31,720 bases of DNA from RGIG464 sp045643185. Lineage in GTDB: Bacteria > Myxococcota_A > Bradymonadia > UBA4248. A program made the position numbers and the translations under genes. Shown here piece after piece: positions 24,544 to 31,720 of this stretch. The stretch covers positions 1 to 31,720 of the forward strand of contig JAZUKH010000228.1 in assembly GCA_045643185.1 (NCBI GenBank). Reading direction: 5' to 3'. Numbering within the stretch: position 1 is the first letter of the stretch; every line of letters starts with the position of its first letter. The notes under the pieces are model-generated. The model did no database searches. It had not been told where the DNA came from and saw only the letters and a list, made by a program, of their open reading frames with translations.

Positions 24544-25082
24544 TGCAAATGCGAATTGGCGTACTCGCCGTTCAAGGCTCGTTTATCGAACATGAACAAT
24601 CTTTTGCTCGTGCCGGTCACGATGTCTTCGAAATCCGTCAACGCCGCGACATCGATCGCGCCTTCGATATGCTGGTCCTGCCCGGCGGCGAATCTACTGT
24701 CCAACGAAAACTCTTGTCAGACCTCGATCTGATCGATCCTCTCTGGAGCCGCATCGACAACGGCCTCAAAGTTTTTGCCACCTGCGCAGGACTCATCCTC
24801 ATGTCCAAGATTGTCGATGGCACCTCCAACCCCCTTGGTCGGCTTGACATCTCCGTCACTCGAAACGCATACGGCCGTCAACTTGGCAGTTTTCAAATCC
24901 ATGGTGACTTCCTTGGACACGCCAACGTCCCCATGATCTTCATACGCGCTCCGAAAATCGAGCAGACTGCCCCAAACGTAGAAATCCTCTCAACTTTTGA
25001 CGGCTATCCTACAGGCGTGCGCCAAAACAATATCATTGCCCTCGCATGGCATCCCGAATTAAACGGCGTCTTGTACTTATAA
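24543..25082 (+). CDS. pdxT: PLP synthase glutaminase subunit PdxT
   Basis: Class I glutamine amidotransferase that feeds ammonia to PdxS. It has 179 aa. IGVLAVQGSFIEH opens the domain; LPGGEST (residues 46-52) is the oxyanion/binding motif, C81 in FATCAGLILMS is the nucleophile, and H170 and E172 (WHPEL) complete the triad. The C-terminus ends about eight residues after the triad Glu (NGVLYL), shorter than the usual HPELTxDxRxHxYF ending, so the last strand or helix is trimmed; the catalytic parts are intact. Its start codon overlaps the pdxS stop, giving tight coupling and equal subunit output. Repeat R1 copy B follows. Confidence 0.95.
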   Translation: MQMRIGVLAVQGSFIEHEQSFARAGHDVFEIRQRRDIDRAFDMLVLPGGESTVQRKLLSDLDLIDPLWSRIDNGLKVFATCAGLILMSKIVDGTSNPLGRLDISVTRNAYGRQLGSFQIHGDFLGHANVPMIFIRAPKIEQTAPNVEILSTFDGYPTGVRQNNIIALAWHPELNGVLYL

Positions 25083-25119
25083 AATAATTTCGTATTACGC
25101 CTTTGGTTTTATAATTTGT

Positions 25120-25224
25120 GGGGGAAGTCTCCCCCTGCGCGTCTATTTTCCCTATGATGCTGCGTAGCAGGCTTCGCAGCATCATGTGGAAAATACGCCG
25201 CTACCCCCTCGCCTGGCGGGGCCC
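25120..25224 (-). repeat. Dispersed palindromic repeat R1, copy B (long stem)
   Basis: Reverse-oriented copy between the convergent pdxT and nadE stops. It has the conserved GGGCCC..GCCAGGCGA..GGGGTAGCGGCG and GGGGGAGACTTCCCCC parts. The central stem is TATTTTCC/GGAAAATA with an additional ~30-base hairpin inside it (GATGCTGCG/CGCAGCATC). It is well placed to end both transcripts. Confidence 0.85.
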
Positions 25225-25245
25225 AAAACGTGTGGGAGGTGCTGA

Positions 25246-27000
25246 TCACCCTTGCAAAACGGGCCAACGCAGGTCGGAACACGGGTCGAGATCGTAGCTC
25301 ATGACTTTGAACGCATTGGCGAAGCGGACGCGTTTCCACTGAGCCCTTTTGCACATTTTCACGAACTTATCGAAGTCTCGACGGAGTTTGGATTCGTCGC
25401 CGGCGTAGTAGTCATTGACGAGGCGATTCGCCTTTTGGAGTGTATTGGCTGCACTGAGTCGCTGAACGAGGTAATCTCGCACAAACTCGTCGAGGACGGG
25501 GTAGGGCATGAGATCGGCTTCGTCAGATTGATTGGCTTCGATGGGTCTGAGTTCCGCCGAGGGAGGCTGTGCAAAAACTTCGTCAAGGCATGTCAGGGCA
25601 TGGAAGTTACGCGCCCACTCCAGCCAAGCTGAGACGTAGGTCTTGGGCAGGTCGGCGATCGGGGCAAGACCGCCACTCGTGTCGCCATCCATTGTGGCAT
25701 AGCCGACAGCGACTTCACTAAGGTTGCTCGTTGTGAGCAGTAAGGCGTCGTTGGCGTTTGCTAACGTCCAGATGACTGTGCTGCGTGTTCGTGCCTGCAG
25801 GTTTTGTAAGGTGAGATCATCTGTTTCCCAGGATAGTGCTCGTCCTGTGGCTTGTTCAATGGTGCTGCGTGTCGAGGCCGCCATGTCGGCGATGGGAATG
25901 ACGTAACATGTCGCACCTATGGCATCAGCAATGGCCAGTGCCGCTTTCTGGGTTTGTTGGGACGACGAAGCGTTGGACGGCAGATAGGCGCAGATCAGGT
26001 GATTTTTCATAATCTCGCGAATCTCTTCTGGCGATTTTGTGGGGTTTTCGAGCGTCACCATGCGGTGAATGAGTACTGCGCACATGGCTGAATCGCGTCC
26101 GCCCGAGAGTGCCAGACAGATCTTGTTGATGTGGGCTCGTTTGAAGTAGTCATGGTGGGCGAGCACCAGGGCAAGTTCGACTTCAACGTGATTTACATCG
26201 GCTTCGGATCTTGGATAAGACGAGGTATTCTGATAGGCAACCAGGGATGGATAAGCCATAGATGGATAGATGTCAGACTCGGTCGTGAAGGTAATGGCGT
26301 CGTTGAGGACAAAACGTGGTGATTCGGCGATGATCAGACCGTTTCGCACGATAATGCCATTGCCATCGTAAACATGGGTGCCGTCCGGGCAGCCAAGTGC
26401 ATTCGCATAGGCCACTGTGATATTGTATTGTCGTGAGTAGTTGAGCAGCATTTCACGTCGTTTGACATGTTCACCAACGGCGAACGGATGTGTGTTGAGC
26501 CAACAACGTGTGATGCCTGCCTGAGGTGGAACCTGGGCATTCAGTTTTCCGAGAGCCACGTCGATACGGCCATTGCTCCATGGACCGACGGGTGCGCCGG
26601 CATGCGTCACGCCGGTCGCCGGTCCCCACGCTTCAAACCACCGAGCGTCGTCTCGCCGGGTCAGGTCGGCATAACGTTTGGGAACCCAAGCTAAAATACG
26701 CTGGTCGCGCATGATCGCCGCGACGTTGTAAAGCTTGTCATTGATCTTCACCATGGTGCCGCAGATGACCGTGATGCCGAAGGTCGACAGCACGATGGTC
26801 TGGAGGGCTTTATCAGCCGCCTGAATGGTATCTTCACGCAGGATCAGGTCGTTCGGTTCGCTGCCGAAAACGGCGAGTTCTGGCAAGACGAGGATCGGAT
26901 CCGGCCAGTTTTTGGCTTTTTCGATGGCGGCTTGGATGCGCGTGACGTTTCCTTCCCAGTCACCGATGCTTTGATTGAGGTTTGCGATACAAATAGTCAT
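25246..27000 (-). CDS. nadE: NAD synthetase with apparently inactive glutaminase domain
   Basis: Last step of NAD synthesis: deamido-NAD plus ATP and ammonia. The start at 27000 (GGAGG six bases upstream) gives 584 aa. Residues 1-~270 are a nitrilase-like (CN hydrolase) glutaminase domain with E41 (VLPELAVFG) and K108 (VPKRYADL). The nucleophile motif normally read as ICEDxW, about 19 residues before NxSPF, reads VALGKLN here (around residues 148-154). No Cys is in that place; the nearest is C166. The synthetase domain is normal: SGGRDSA (299-305), TTSNLSEVAVGYATMDGD, and the C-terminal DPCSDLRWP. It may therefore depend on free ammonia. The gene is convergent with pdxT. Confidence 0.93.
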   Translation of the reverse strand: MTICIANLNQSIGDWEGNVTRIQAAIEKAKNWPDPILVLPELAVFGSEPNDLILREDTIQAADKALQTIVLSTFGITVICGTMVKINDKLYNVAAIMRDQRILAWVPKRYADLTRRDDARWFEAWGPATGVTHAGAPVGPWSNGRIDVALGKLNAQVPPQAGITRCWLNTHPFAVGEHVKRREMLLNYSRQYNITVAYANALGCPDGTHVYDGNGIIVRNGLIIAESPRFVLNDAITFTTESDIYPSMAYPSLVAYQNTSSYPRSEADVNHVEVELALVLAHHDYFKRAHINKICLALSGGRDSAMCAVLIHRMVTLENPTKSPEEIREIMKNHLICAYLPSNASSSQQTQKAALAIADAIGATCYVIPIADMAASTRSTIEQATGRALSWETDDLTLQNLQARTRSTVIWTLANANDALLLTTSNLSEVAVGYATMDGDTSGGLAPIADLPKTYVSAWLEWARNFHALTCLDEVFAQPPSAELRPIEANQSDEADLMPYPVLDEFVRDYLVQRLSAANTLQKANRLVNDYYAGDESKLRRDFDKFVKMCKRAQWKRVRFANAFKVMSYDLDPCSDLRWPVLQG

Positions 27001-27078
27001 AGGTTTCCTCCGTGATTGATGAATGGGCTCGTCGTGTTCAGTCAGACTGGTGTGAGCGGCCCCTTCCGTCATTGAAAA

Positions 27079-27786
27079 CTAAGGGCTTTTTGGGCTTATA
27101 CAGAATTGGCTTTCAAAAAGCTTGGTCAGTGTGTCGAGTGCCGGATCTGTCTGATCGTTTCTCGCTTTGACCGCGTTGTACAGAGTGTCGCGGTGGGCTT
27201 CGTCTCGTACGGCAGCCTGAAAATCATCGAGTGAAGCGCGGAACGGGGTCTGGGCGAAGCCGGCAAAATCGAGAAGAGCCAGACATTCACAATAGCGTTT
27301 GGTGAGCCAGATCCTGGCCGGTTCACCCTCGATCTGGTCTTTGTTGATCAGTGGCGCGTATAGGTGAATGAGTGAAACGATGACGAAGGGGAGCACCCGG
27401 GTGCTGTCCAAGGCGGTTCTCATCGCGAGGCGCATTTCTTCGTAGCGTTCCAGCACACAGAGGTTGCGTGCATACTCACAAAAGAAGTGGGACAAGGTCT
27501 CACGTACGATCTCACGACTTTTTTGGCCTTTTTGAGCGGATGGCAGATCGTGCAAGACATGATGGAACCACGTTCCGACCTCGACCGCTTTGTCGCTCTT
27601 ATTGGCTTTTCGCAGGGCTTCGAGCTGCAGCGTGAGGACTTCGATGAGCTCGTTGAGACGTTTTGGATCAGTCAAGTCGCCCGCGGCGAGGTCTCGTCGA
27701 TAAGTGCCTAGATAGAGGGCAGCCGCGTCCCAGCCTTGTTTTGGATCCGCGCCGATGGCGCGGGCCTGTTCGAGTATTTCATCCAT
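27079..27786 (-). CDS. Unknown helical protein, 235 aa
   Basis: I do not recognise this protein. It has no signal peptide or membrane segment and is almost entirely predicted helix, with heptad-like Leu/Ala spacing (LNELIEVLTLQLEALRKAN; RETLSHFFCEYARNL). A TPR-like or four-helix-bundle solenoid is possible, but no clear repeats stand out. The ribosome site before the ATG is weak (AAGG, ~10 bases). It lies upstream of nadE on the same strand with a 78-base gap, so they may be co-transcribed. R1 copy C lies in the region upstream of its start. Confidence 0.75.
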   Translation of the reverse strand: MDEILEQARAIGADPKQGWDAAALYLGTYRRDLAAGDLTDPKRLNELIEVLTLQLEALRKANKSDKAVEVGTWFHHVLHDLPSAQKGQKSREIVRETLSHFFCEYARNLCVLERYEEMRLAMRTALDSTRVLPFVIVSLIHLYAPLINKDQIEGEPARIWLTKRYCECLALLDFAGFAQTPFRASLDDFQAAVRDEAHRDTLYNAVKARNDQTDPALDTLTKLFESQFCISPKSP

Positions 27787-27879
27787 AAATTTGCAGCCTT
27801 TGTTTGATCACGTCGTGCCAGTCAATGATGTGGTGTGTGTTTGTCGTGAATGTCGTGTATCGTATCGAAGCTTCGTTTT

Positions 27880-27953
27880 GGGCCCTGCCAGGCGAAGGGG
27901 TAGCGGCGTATTTTCCCGACGGGAAAATAGCCGCGTAGGGGAAGGCTTTCCCC
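27880..27953 (+). repeat. Dispersed palindromic repeat R1, copy C
   Basis: Third copy, in the same orientation as copy A. The 5' part is identical to copy A. The central stem is TATTTTCCC/GGGAAAATA around GA, replacing copy A's TATGGGC/GCCCATA, and a GGGGAA/TTCCCC hairpin follows. It lies between divergent gene starts (27786 and 28179), so here it cannot be a simple transcript end for either. The remaining ~225 bases to 28179 are AT-rich, probably the promoter region, with no clear boxes. Confidence 0.85.
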
Positions 27954-28178
27954 TCAAGCAAATTAGCGTTCGTCTTCCGAAAGCACGCGGTTTGAACGAA
28001 GATGATATTATAGCGAGGTTGAGCCAAATCGGGAACTATTATGCAATGCGGGATTGAAATCATTTTTATGGGTTCATGTAACGTATAAAGCTGTATGTAT
28101 GATATTGAATGTGATAAAATAATTAGCTGAATTTTGTCTGTGCGCTGGCACAGTCAACACGAAAAGAGAGGAACGACA

Positions 28179-31100
28179 TTGAAAGCCTGTCAGTTATGTT
28201 TGTTAACGTTCAAAGATAAGGTCAGATTTTGCCCACTTCATGGTGTGGAACTACGGGCGGTGACGGAAGCCAGTATTAGCGTAGGAAAACCGTATTGTGG
28301 GTATTCCGTGATCAGCAAGCTGGGCACGGACAGCCTTGGTGATACGTATCTGTGCGAGAAAAGCGGCACCGCGTATCGTTTGCGCGTCTATTCCGAGATC
28401 TTGACATGTGACCGTGGTCGCAAGACGCGCCTGATCGAGGCGTTGGATAACGCCAAAGTGCTGACAGGGGGCGGCATTCCTGTATTGGATTATGGGACGG
28501 ATGGCGAAAAGCATTATTACAGTGTCGGTCCGTTCGTTCAGGGCGTCTCTTTGCTGGATGTATTTCAGTCAGACGCTGAAATATCAGAAGATCAGGCATC
28601 CGAGATCCTGCTTTTAGTGTTAAAGGCATTGAAAGACATTCATGCGCGTGGTGTCGTGCATGGTGGATTGGCGCTTTCCAGCATCATTGTGACGCCAGAT
28701 GGCGACATTCGCCTTCAGGACGCAGGATTGTGGGATATCCTTCGTGATGAGAATTTTATTGATCTTCGTGATGACAATGCGGAAGCACTTGCGCCGATCT
28801 CAGATCTGGCGGCGCCGGAAGTCGTGAATGGTCATACGCCGCGGACTTACAGTGATGTATTTTCAGCGGCTGCTGCGAGTTTCATGCTCATGACGCGTAA
28901 GTCGCCGACCCGAGGCGAATCTCAGGCAGATCGCCTTGAAAAGCGTTCTCGTGGTGAACTTGGTGAGTTTGATGCGTACCTTTCGAAAGGTAAGATCAGT
29001 CAGGATTTTTATGAATTTTTGGAGGCGGCACTTTCTGAAGACTCGGAGACTCGTTTTCAAACGGCGAAGGCATGCATGAACGCATTGTGCTGCATCAAGT
29101 CTGAAGTCCTTGACAAAGCAACGAGTTCGCTTCGTCGTACGTTCACCGAGAAATTGCTGAAAGCCGGGGGCGATAAGAGTTGCGCCGCAAAAGTCATCAA
29201 AGCGTCGCCCAGGCCGCTTCGCTTCGATGCCGGGCTTGAGGATCTGTCGGACGCCAAACGTCGCAGCTCCGAGAATACACAGGCTGGTGTTGGTCGCAAA
29301 CGCACAACGCTAGAAGGTATGCAATCAGTTTCTGTGCCGACCGTCGATCGGACGAGCAAACAAAATCTTCACCAAATCATTGGCGAAAACCTGCCTAAAA
29401 CGCAGGCAAGTGAGGATCTTGAACGCGCGGTGACGACGCGGATGGATGCCATTGAAACGACGCCGACAACTGAAATGAAAGCGGTTCCGTCACTTTCGAA
29501 TTCATCGCTTCAGCTGTTTGAAGATGGTGAAGGTGACGACGAGATCATGTCTGATGCTGCGCTTAGCGACCTTTTGGGTGATATTGGTGATTTGCTCAAT
29601 CGCGCGCCCAAAGATGACAAATTGGTCGATAGAACACAGGAAACGCCTGCAGTTAAACGTATTTCATCAGAAAATAACGAAAAAGCTGAAGAGCCGGTAG
29701 GGGCCAAGATCAAGATTCCGAGTCTGAAATCGACCTTGTCAAAACCCAAAACGCCGGATGAACTGAAAGCCGAGAATACAGCGAATCAGAAAAAGCGCAT
29801 TTCGGACCAGGAAAATGCCCGTATCAAAGCTGCAGAAGCTCAGAAGAATGCAGTCGAAACGCCCAAAAAACCGGATCAGTTGCCGACACCGCAGCAGTTG
29901 GGATACCGTTCTGGTCGTGATACCGAAGCGCGGATCCTTTCGGTTTTAGGTGATCCTGCCTCTGCCAGTGTGCCGAAAAAGCCGACGTTGTTGCCCAGAC
30001 AGGCTGCGTCTGTAGAAAGTGCGCGTATTAACAGCGAAAAGGCTTCCGAGGATCAAGAACAAGTCAAGTCTTCGGCTGAAATTCCCGAAAATGCTATTGA
30101 GAAAGCCGAACCGCTTCAGAATGGCGACGTTTTGGTCATGGGTGGCGCGCCCAACGTGTCACGAGAAACCAAACGCATTCGTCGTCGTCGTCACCGTTCG
30201 TTAGATGATTGTGAGCCGCGTGGTGATGTCGTTGAAGCTGATCTTACGGTAAAACCGATGATCAATTCGGCTGATGTTCCGGCCTTCAGCGAAATTCCCG
30301 GTATGACTGCGACCGCTGGTTTTGTTCATGAAGATGATTCCATCGATATTCAATTGGATGAGGATGGTAATCTGGAATCGGGCGATGATCTGAAAGCTGT
30401 GCTGGCGTCTGCGCGTGCTAATCCTGAAATCACGGCGGTTTCTCTTCCTGCGGTTAAACTTGAGGGGGAAGACGAAGCTTCCCATGAAGACGATTCTGAC
30501 AACGAGCCTGCGAGGTTCGGAAGTAACGTAGATAAAGGGGAGATCTTTAAAAAGCGTCTTTTGCTCGCCGGCATTTTCGTTCTGTCGATTAGCATCGTCG
30601 TTTTATTGATCTACGCGTTCTCTCGCGATGATTCGACTTCGCAAGAGGATAAGCTGGCAGCAGATATGGCTCAGTTCAAGGCTGCACTTGAACAGCATAC
30701 CCAGGCAGATCGTGATGAAGCCACGTCCCTTTTGGGTAAAATGATCAGTGATAATTTGGATCAGACGAAACTGGCTGAATGTCGCGATGCCTATAACGAG
30801 TCATTTAAGGCTCAGGCAGATGAAATTCGTTCGAAGACCCAAAAATCGGAAGAAATCCCGACTGTTTATTATGGCGCTAAGGTTGAAGAACGTATCGATC
30901 AGTTGATGACGGATTGTGTCAACAAGATCGTGAATGAGCAGATCGGCACTGAAGGCATCGCGGATGTCGCGCGTGCACAATGCGAAGAGCAGGAAGCCAA
31001 GCTGATGCAACAGGCTAAAGACGAAGCTACTGCTCTTGCGAAAACGACGGTTCCCGAACTTGAAAAAGCGTTGGAGCAGTGGAAGTCATTGAAGACGATA

Positions 31101-31720
31101 TATTCGTCGATGCAAAAGACAGGACGCCTTAGAAATGCTGAAAACAGTGCGTCTCTTGCCGAAGCGACGAATGAAGAAAGCACGATCGAAGGTCGTCTGA
31201 CAGGCTTGAAAGCTTGGATGGATCAGGAAGGCTTGACGGTTGCAGCTGACAAGGGCGGCAGCGATGACGGTTTGGATGCGCAAAACGTCGTGGCGGTAGC
31301 GGATGTTGATGCACAGGTCGAGGATGATCGTGCGAACGAACGTGCGGCTCAGGCTGCGGCTGAACGTGAGGCTCAGGCTGCCGAAGCCGCGCGTGCCGCC
31401 GAAGCCGCGCGTGCCGCCGAAGCTGCTCAGGCTGCCGAAGCTGCGCGTGCCGCCGAAGCCGCTCAGGCCGCTGAAGCTGCTAAAGCCGCTCAGGCTGCTC
31501 AGGCCGCTGAAGCCGCGCGTGCTGCCGAAGCCGCTAAAGCCGCTCAGGCCGCTGAAGCCGCGCGTGCTGCCGAAGCTGCGCGAACCGCAAGAGCCGCAGA
31601 AGAGGCCAAAGTTGCTGAAGCGAAGAAAGCCGCACAAGCTGCTCAGGCCGCTAAAGCGCCAGATCCCGCGAAAACCGCTGACGCTGCGAAAGCTGCAGAA
31701 GCGAAGAAAGCTGCTGAAGC
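28179..31720 (+). CDS. Zinc-ribbon pseudokinase with TM and Ala-rich coiled coil (partial)
   Basis: Large protein cut by the right edge (about 1180 codons visible). It starts at TTG with GAGGA six bases upstream. A zinc-ribbon-like CxxC...CPxH (C4, C7, C18, H21) precedes a serine/threonine-kinase-like domain (~35-300), as in myxobacterial kinases. The domain looks inactive. The beta-3 Lys is replaced (LRVY, R69), HRDxKPxN reads HGGLALSS (161-168), and only the metal Asp of DAG (D181) remains. A long acidic, disordered region (~310-785) ends at one transmembrane segment (~793-813, LLLAGIFVLSISIVVLLIYAF). The far side holds a helical region, then from ~1054 a TolA-like Ala-rich repeat (AARAAEAA units). 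It probably binds rather than phosphorylates. Confidence 0.85.
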   Translation, partial: MKACQLCLLTFKDKVRFCPLHGVELRAVTEASISVGKPYCGYSVISKLGTDSLGDTYLCEKSGTAYRLRVYSEILTCDRGRKTRLIEALDNAKVLTGGGIPVLDYGTDGEKHYYSVGPFVQGVSLLDVFQSDAEISEDQASEILLLVLKALKDIHARGVVHGGLALSSIIVTPDGDIRLQDAGLWDILRDENFIDLRDDNAEALAPISDLAAPEVVNGHTPRTYSDVFSAAAASFMLMTRKSPTRGESQADRLEKRSRGELGEFDAYLSKGKISQDFYEFLEAALSEDSETRFQTAKACMNALCCIKSEVLDKATSSLRRTFTEKLLKAGGDKSCAAKVIKASPRPLRFDAGLEDLSDAKRRSSENTQAGVGRKRTTLEGMQSVSVPTVDRTSKQNLHQIIGENLPKTQASEDLERAVTTRMDAIETTPTTEMKAVPSLSNSSLQLFEDGEGDDEIMSDAALSDLLGDIGDLLNRAPKDDKLVDRTQETPAVKRISSENNEKAEEPVGAKIKIPSLKSTLSKPKTPDELKAENTANQKKRISDQENARIKAAEAQKNAVETPKKPDQLPTPQQLGYRSGRDTEARILSVLGDPASASVPKKPTLLPRQAASVESARINSEKASEDQEQVKSSAEIPENAIEKAEPLQNGDVLVMGGAPNVSRETKRIRRRRHRSLDDCEPRGDVVEADLTVKPMINSADVPAFSEIPGMTATAGFVHEDDSIDIQLDEDGNLESGDDLKAVLASARANPEITAVSLPAVKLEGEDEASHEDDSDNEPARFGSNVDKGEIFKKRLLLAGIFVLSISIVVLLIYAFSRDDSTSQEDKLAADMAQFKAALEQHTQADRDEATSLLGKMISDNLDQTKLAECRDAYNESFKAQADEIRSKTQKSEEIPTVYYGAKVEERIDQLMTDCVNKIVNEQIGTEGIADVARAQCEEQEAKLMQQAKDEATALAKTTVPELEKALEQWKSLKTIYSSMQKTGRLRNAENSASLAEATNEESTIEGRLTGLKAWMDQEGLTVAADKGGSDDGLDAQNVVAVADVDAQVEDDRANERAAQAAAEREAQAAEAARAAEAARAAEAAQAAEAARAAEAAQAAEAAKAAQAAQAAEAARAAEAAKAAQAAEAARAAEAARTARAAEEAKVAEAKKAAQAAQAAKAPDPAKTADAAKAAEAKKAAE
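31338..31720 (+). repeat. Ala-rich short tandem repeats within CDS
   Basis: Imperfect ~18-bp units (GCTGCCGAAGCCGCGCGT type) encode AEAARA/AEAAQA/AEAAKA blocks, which form an extended, charge-alternating alpha helix. Units vary mainly at the Arg/Gln/Lys codon. The array runs past the window edge. Confidence 0.85.

Noticed and set aside
25252..25632. 126-codon frame antisense to the nadE end
   Set aside because: Opposite a conserved synthetase domain; shadow frame.

Overview
The window most likely comes from a Myxococcota/Bradymonadota-like (former Deltaproteobacteria) bacterium with an anaerobic or facultative lifestyle. This is inferred from three things: large Cys-rich exported lipoproteins with 'CGDGxxxxxExCD' modules, a zinc-ribbon kinase-like protein with a membrane segment, and an [FeFe]-hydrogenase maturase (HydG). 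No rRNA, tRNA, CRISPR array or complete prophage is visible.

Layout. 1-6150 is an accessory-looking, AT-rich region. It holds two Cys-rich lipoprotein genes on the minus strand (one with 96-bp tandem repeats), a DUF2809-type membrane protein, a GC-rich palindromic island and two copies of a multi-hairpin repeat (R2). 6161-8289 is a minus-strand operon: a small lipoprotein, a TM1266-type iron-only hydrogenase regulator, and hydG. A divergent intergenic region full of inverted repeats follows. 8525-19755 is a plus-strand run: lipoprotein, MATE exporter, TatD nuclease, TrmO tRNA methyltransferase, a 1254-aa Cys-rich lipoprotein, a strong terminator, then recN overlapping an M23 peptidase gene. 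19942-21925 is a minus-strand set of three membrane-anchored proteins, two of them DUF4230-like. 22059-22185 is an IS3-type transposase remnant.

22193-25082 is a vitamin B6 module. A MocR/PdxR-type regulator is divergent from pdxS-pdxT across a short region with a 22-bp palindrome. The regulator has Arg where the PLP-binding Lys should be. Next come a minus-strand NAD synthetase (nadE) whose glutaminase domain seems to lack its nucleophilic Cys, and a helical protein of unknown function. From 28179 to the right edge runs a large pseudokinase / membrane / Ala-rich coiled-coil protein that starts at TTG and is cut by the window end.

The most striking features outside genes are two dispersed hairpin repeat families. 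R1 has three copies, near 6.1, 25.2 and 27.9 kb, and R2 has two, near 3.1 and 5.8 kb. In both, stem sequences differ between copies while base pairing is kept.
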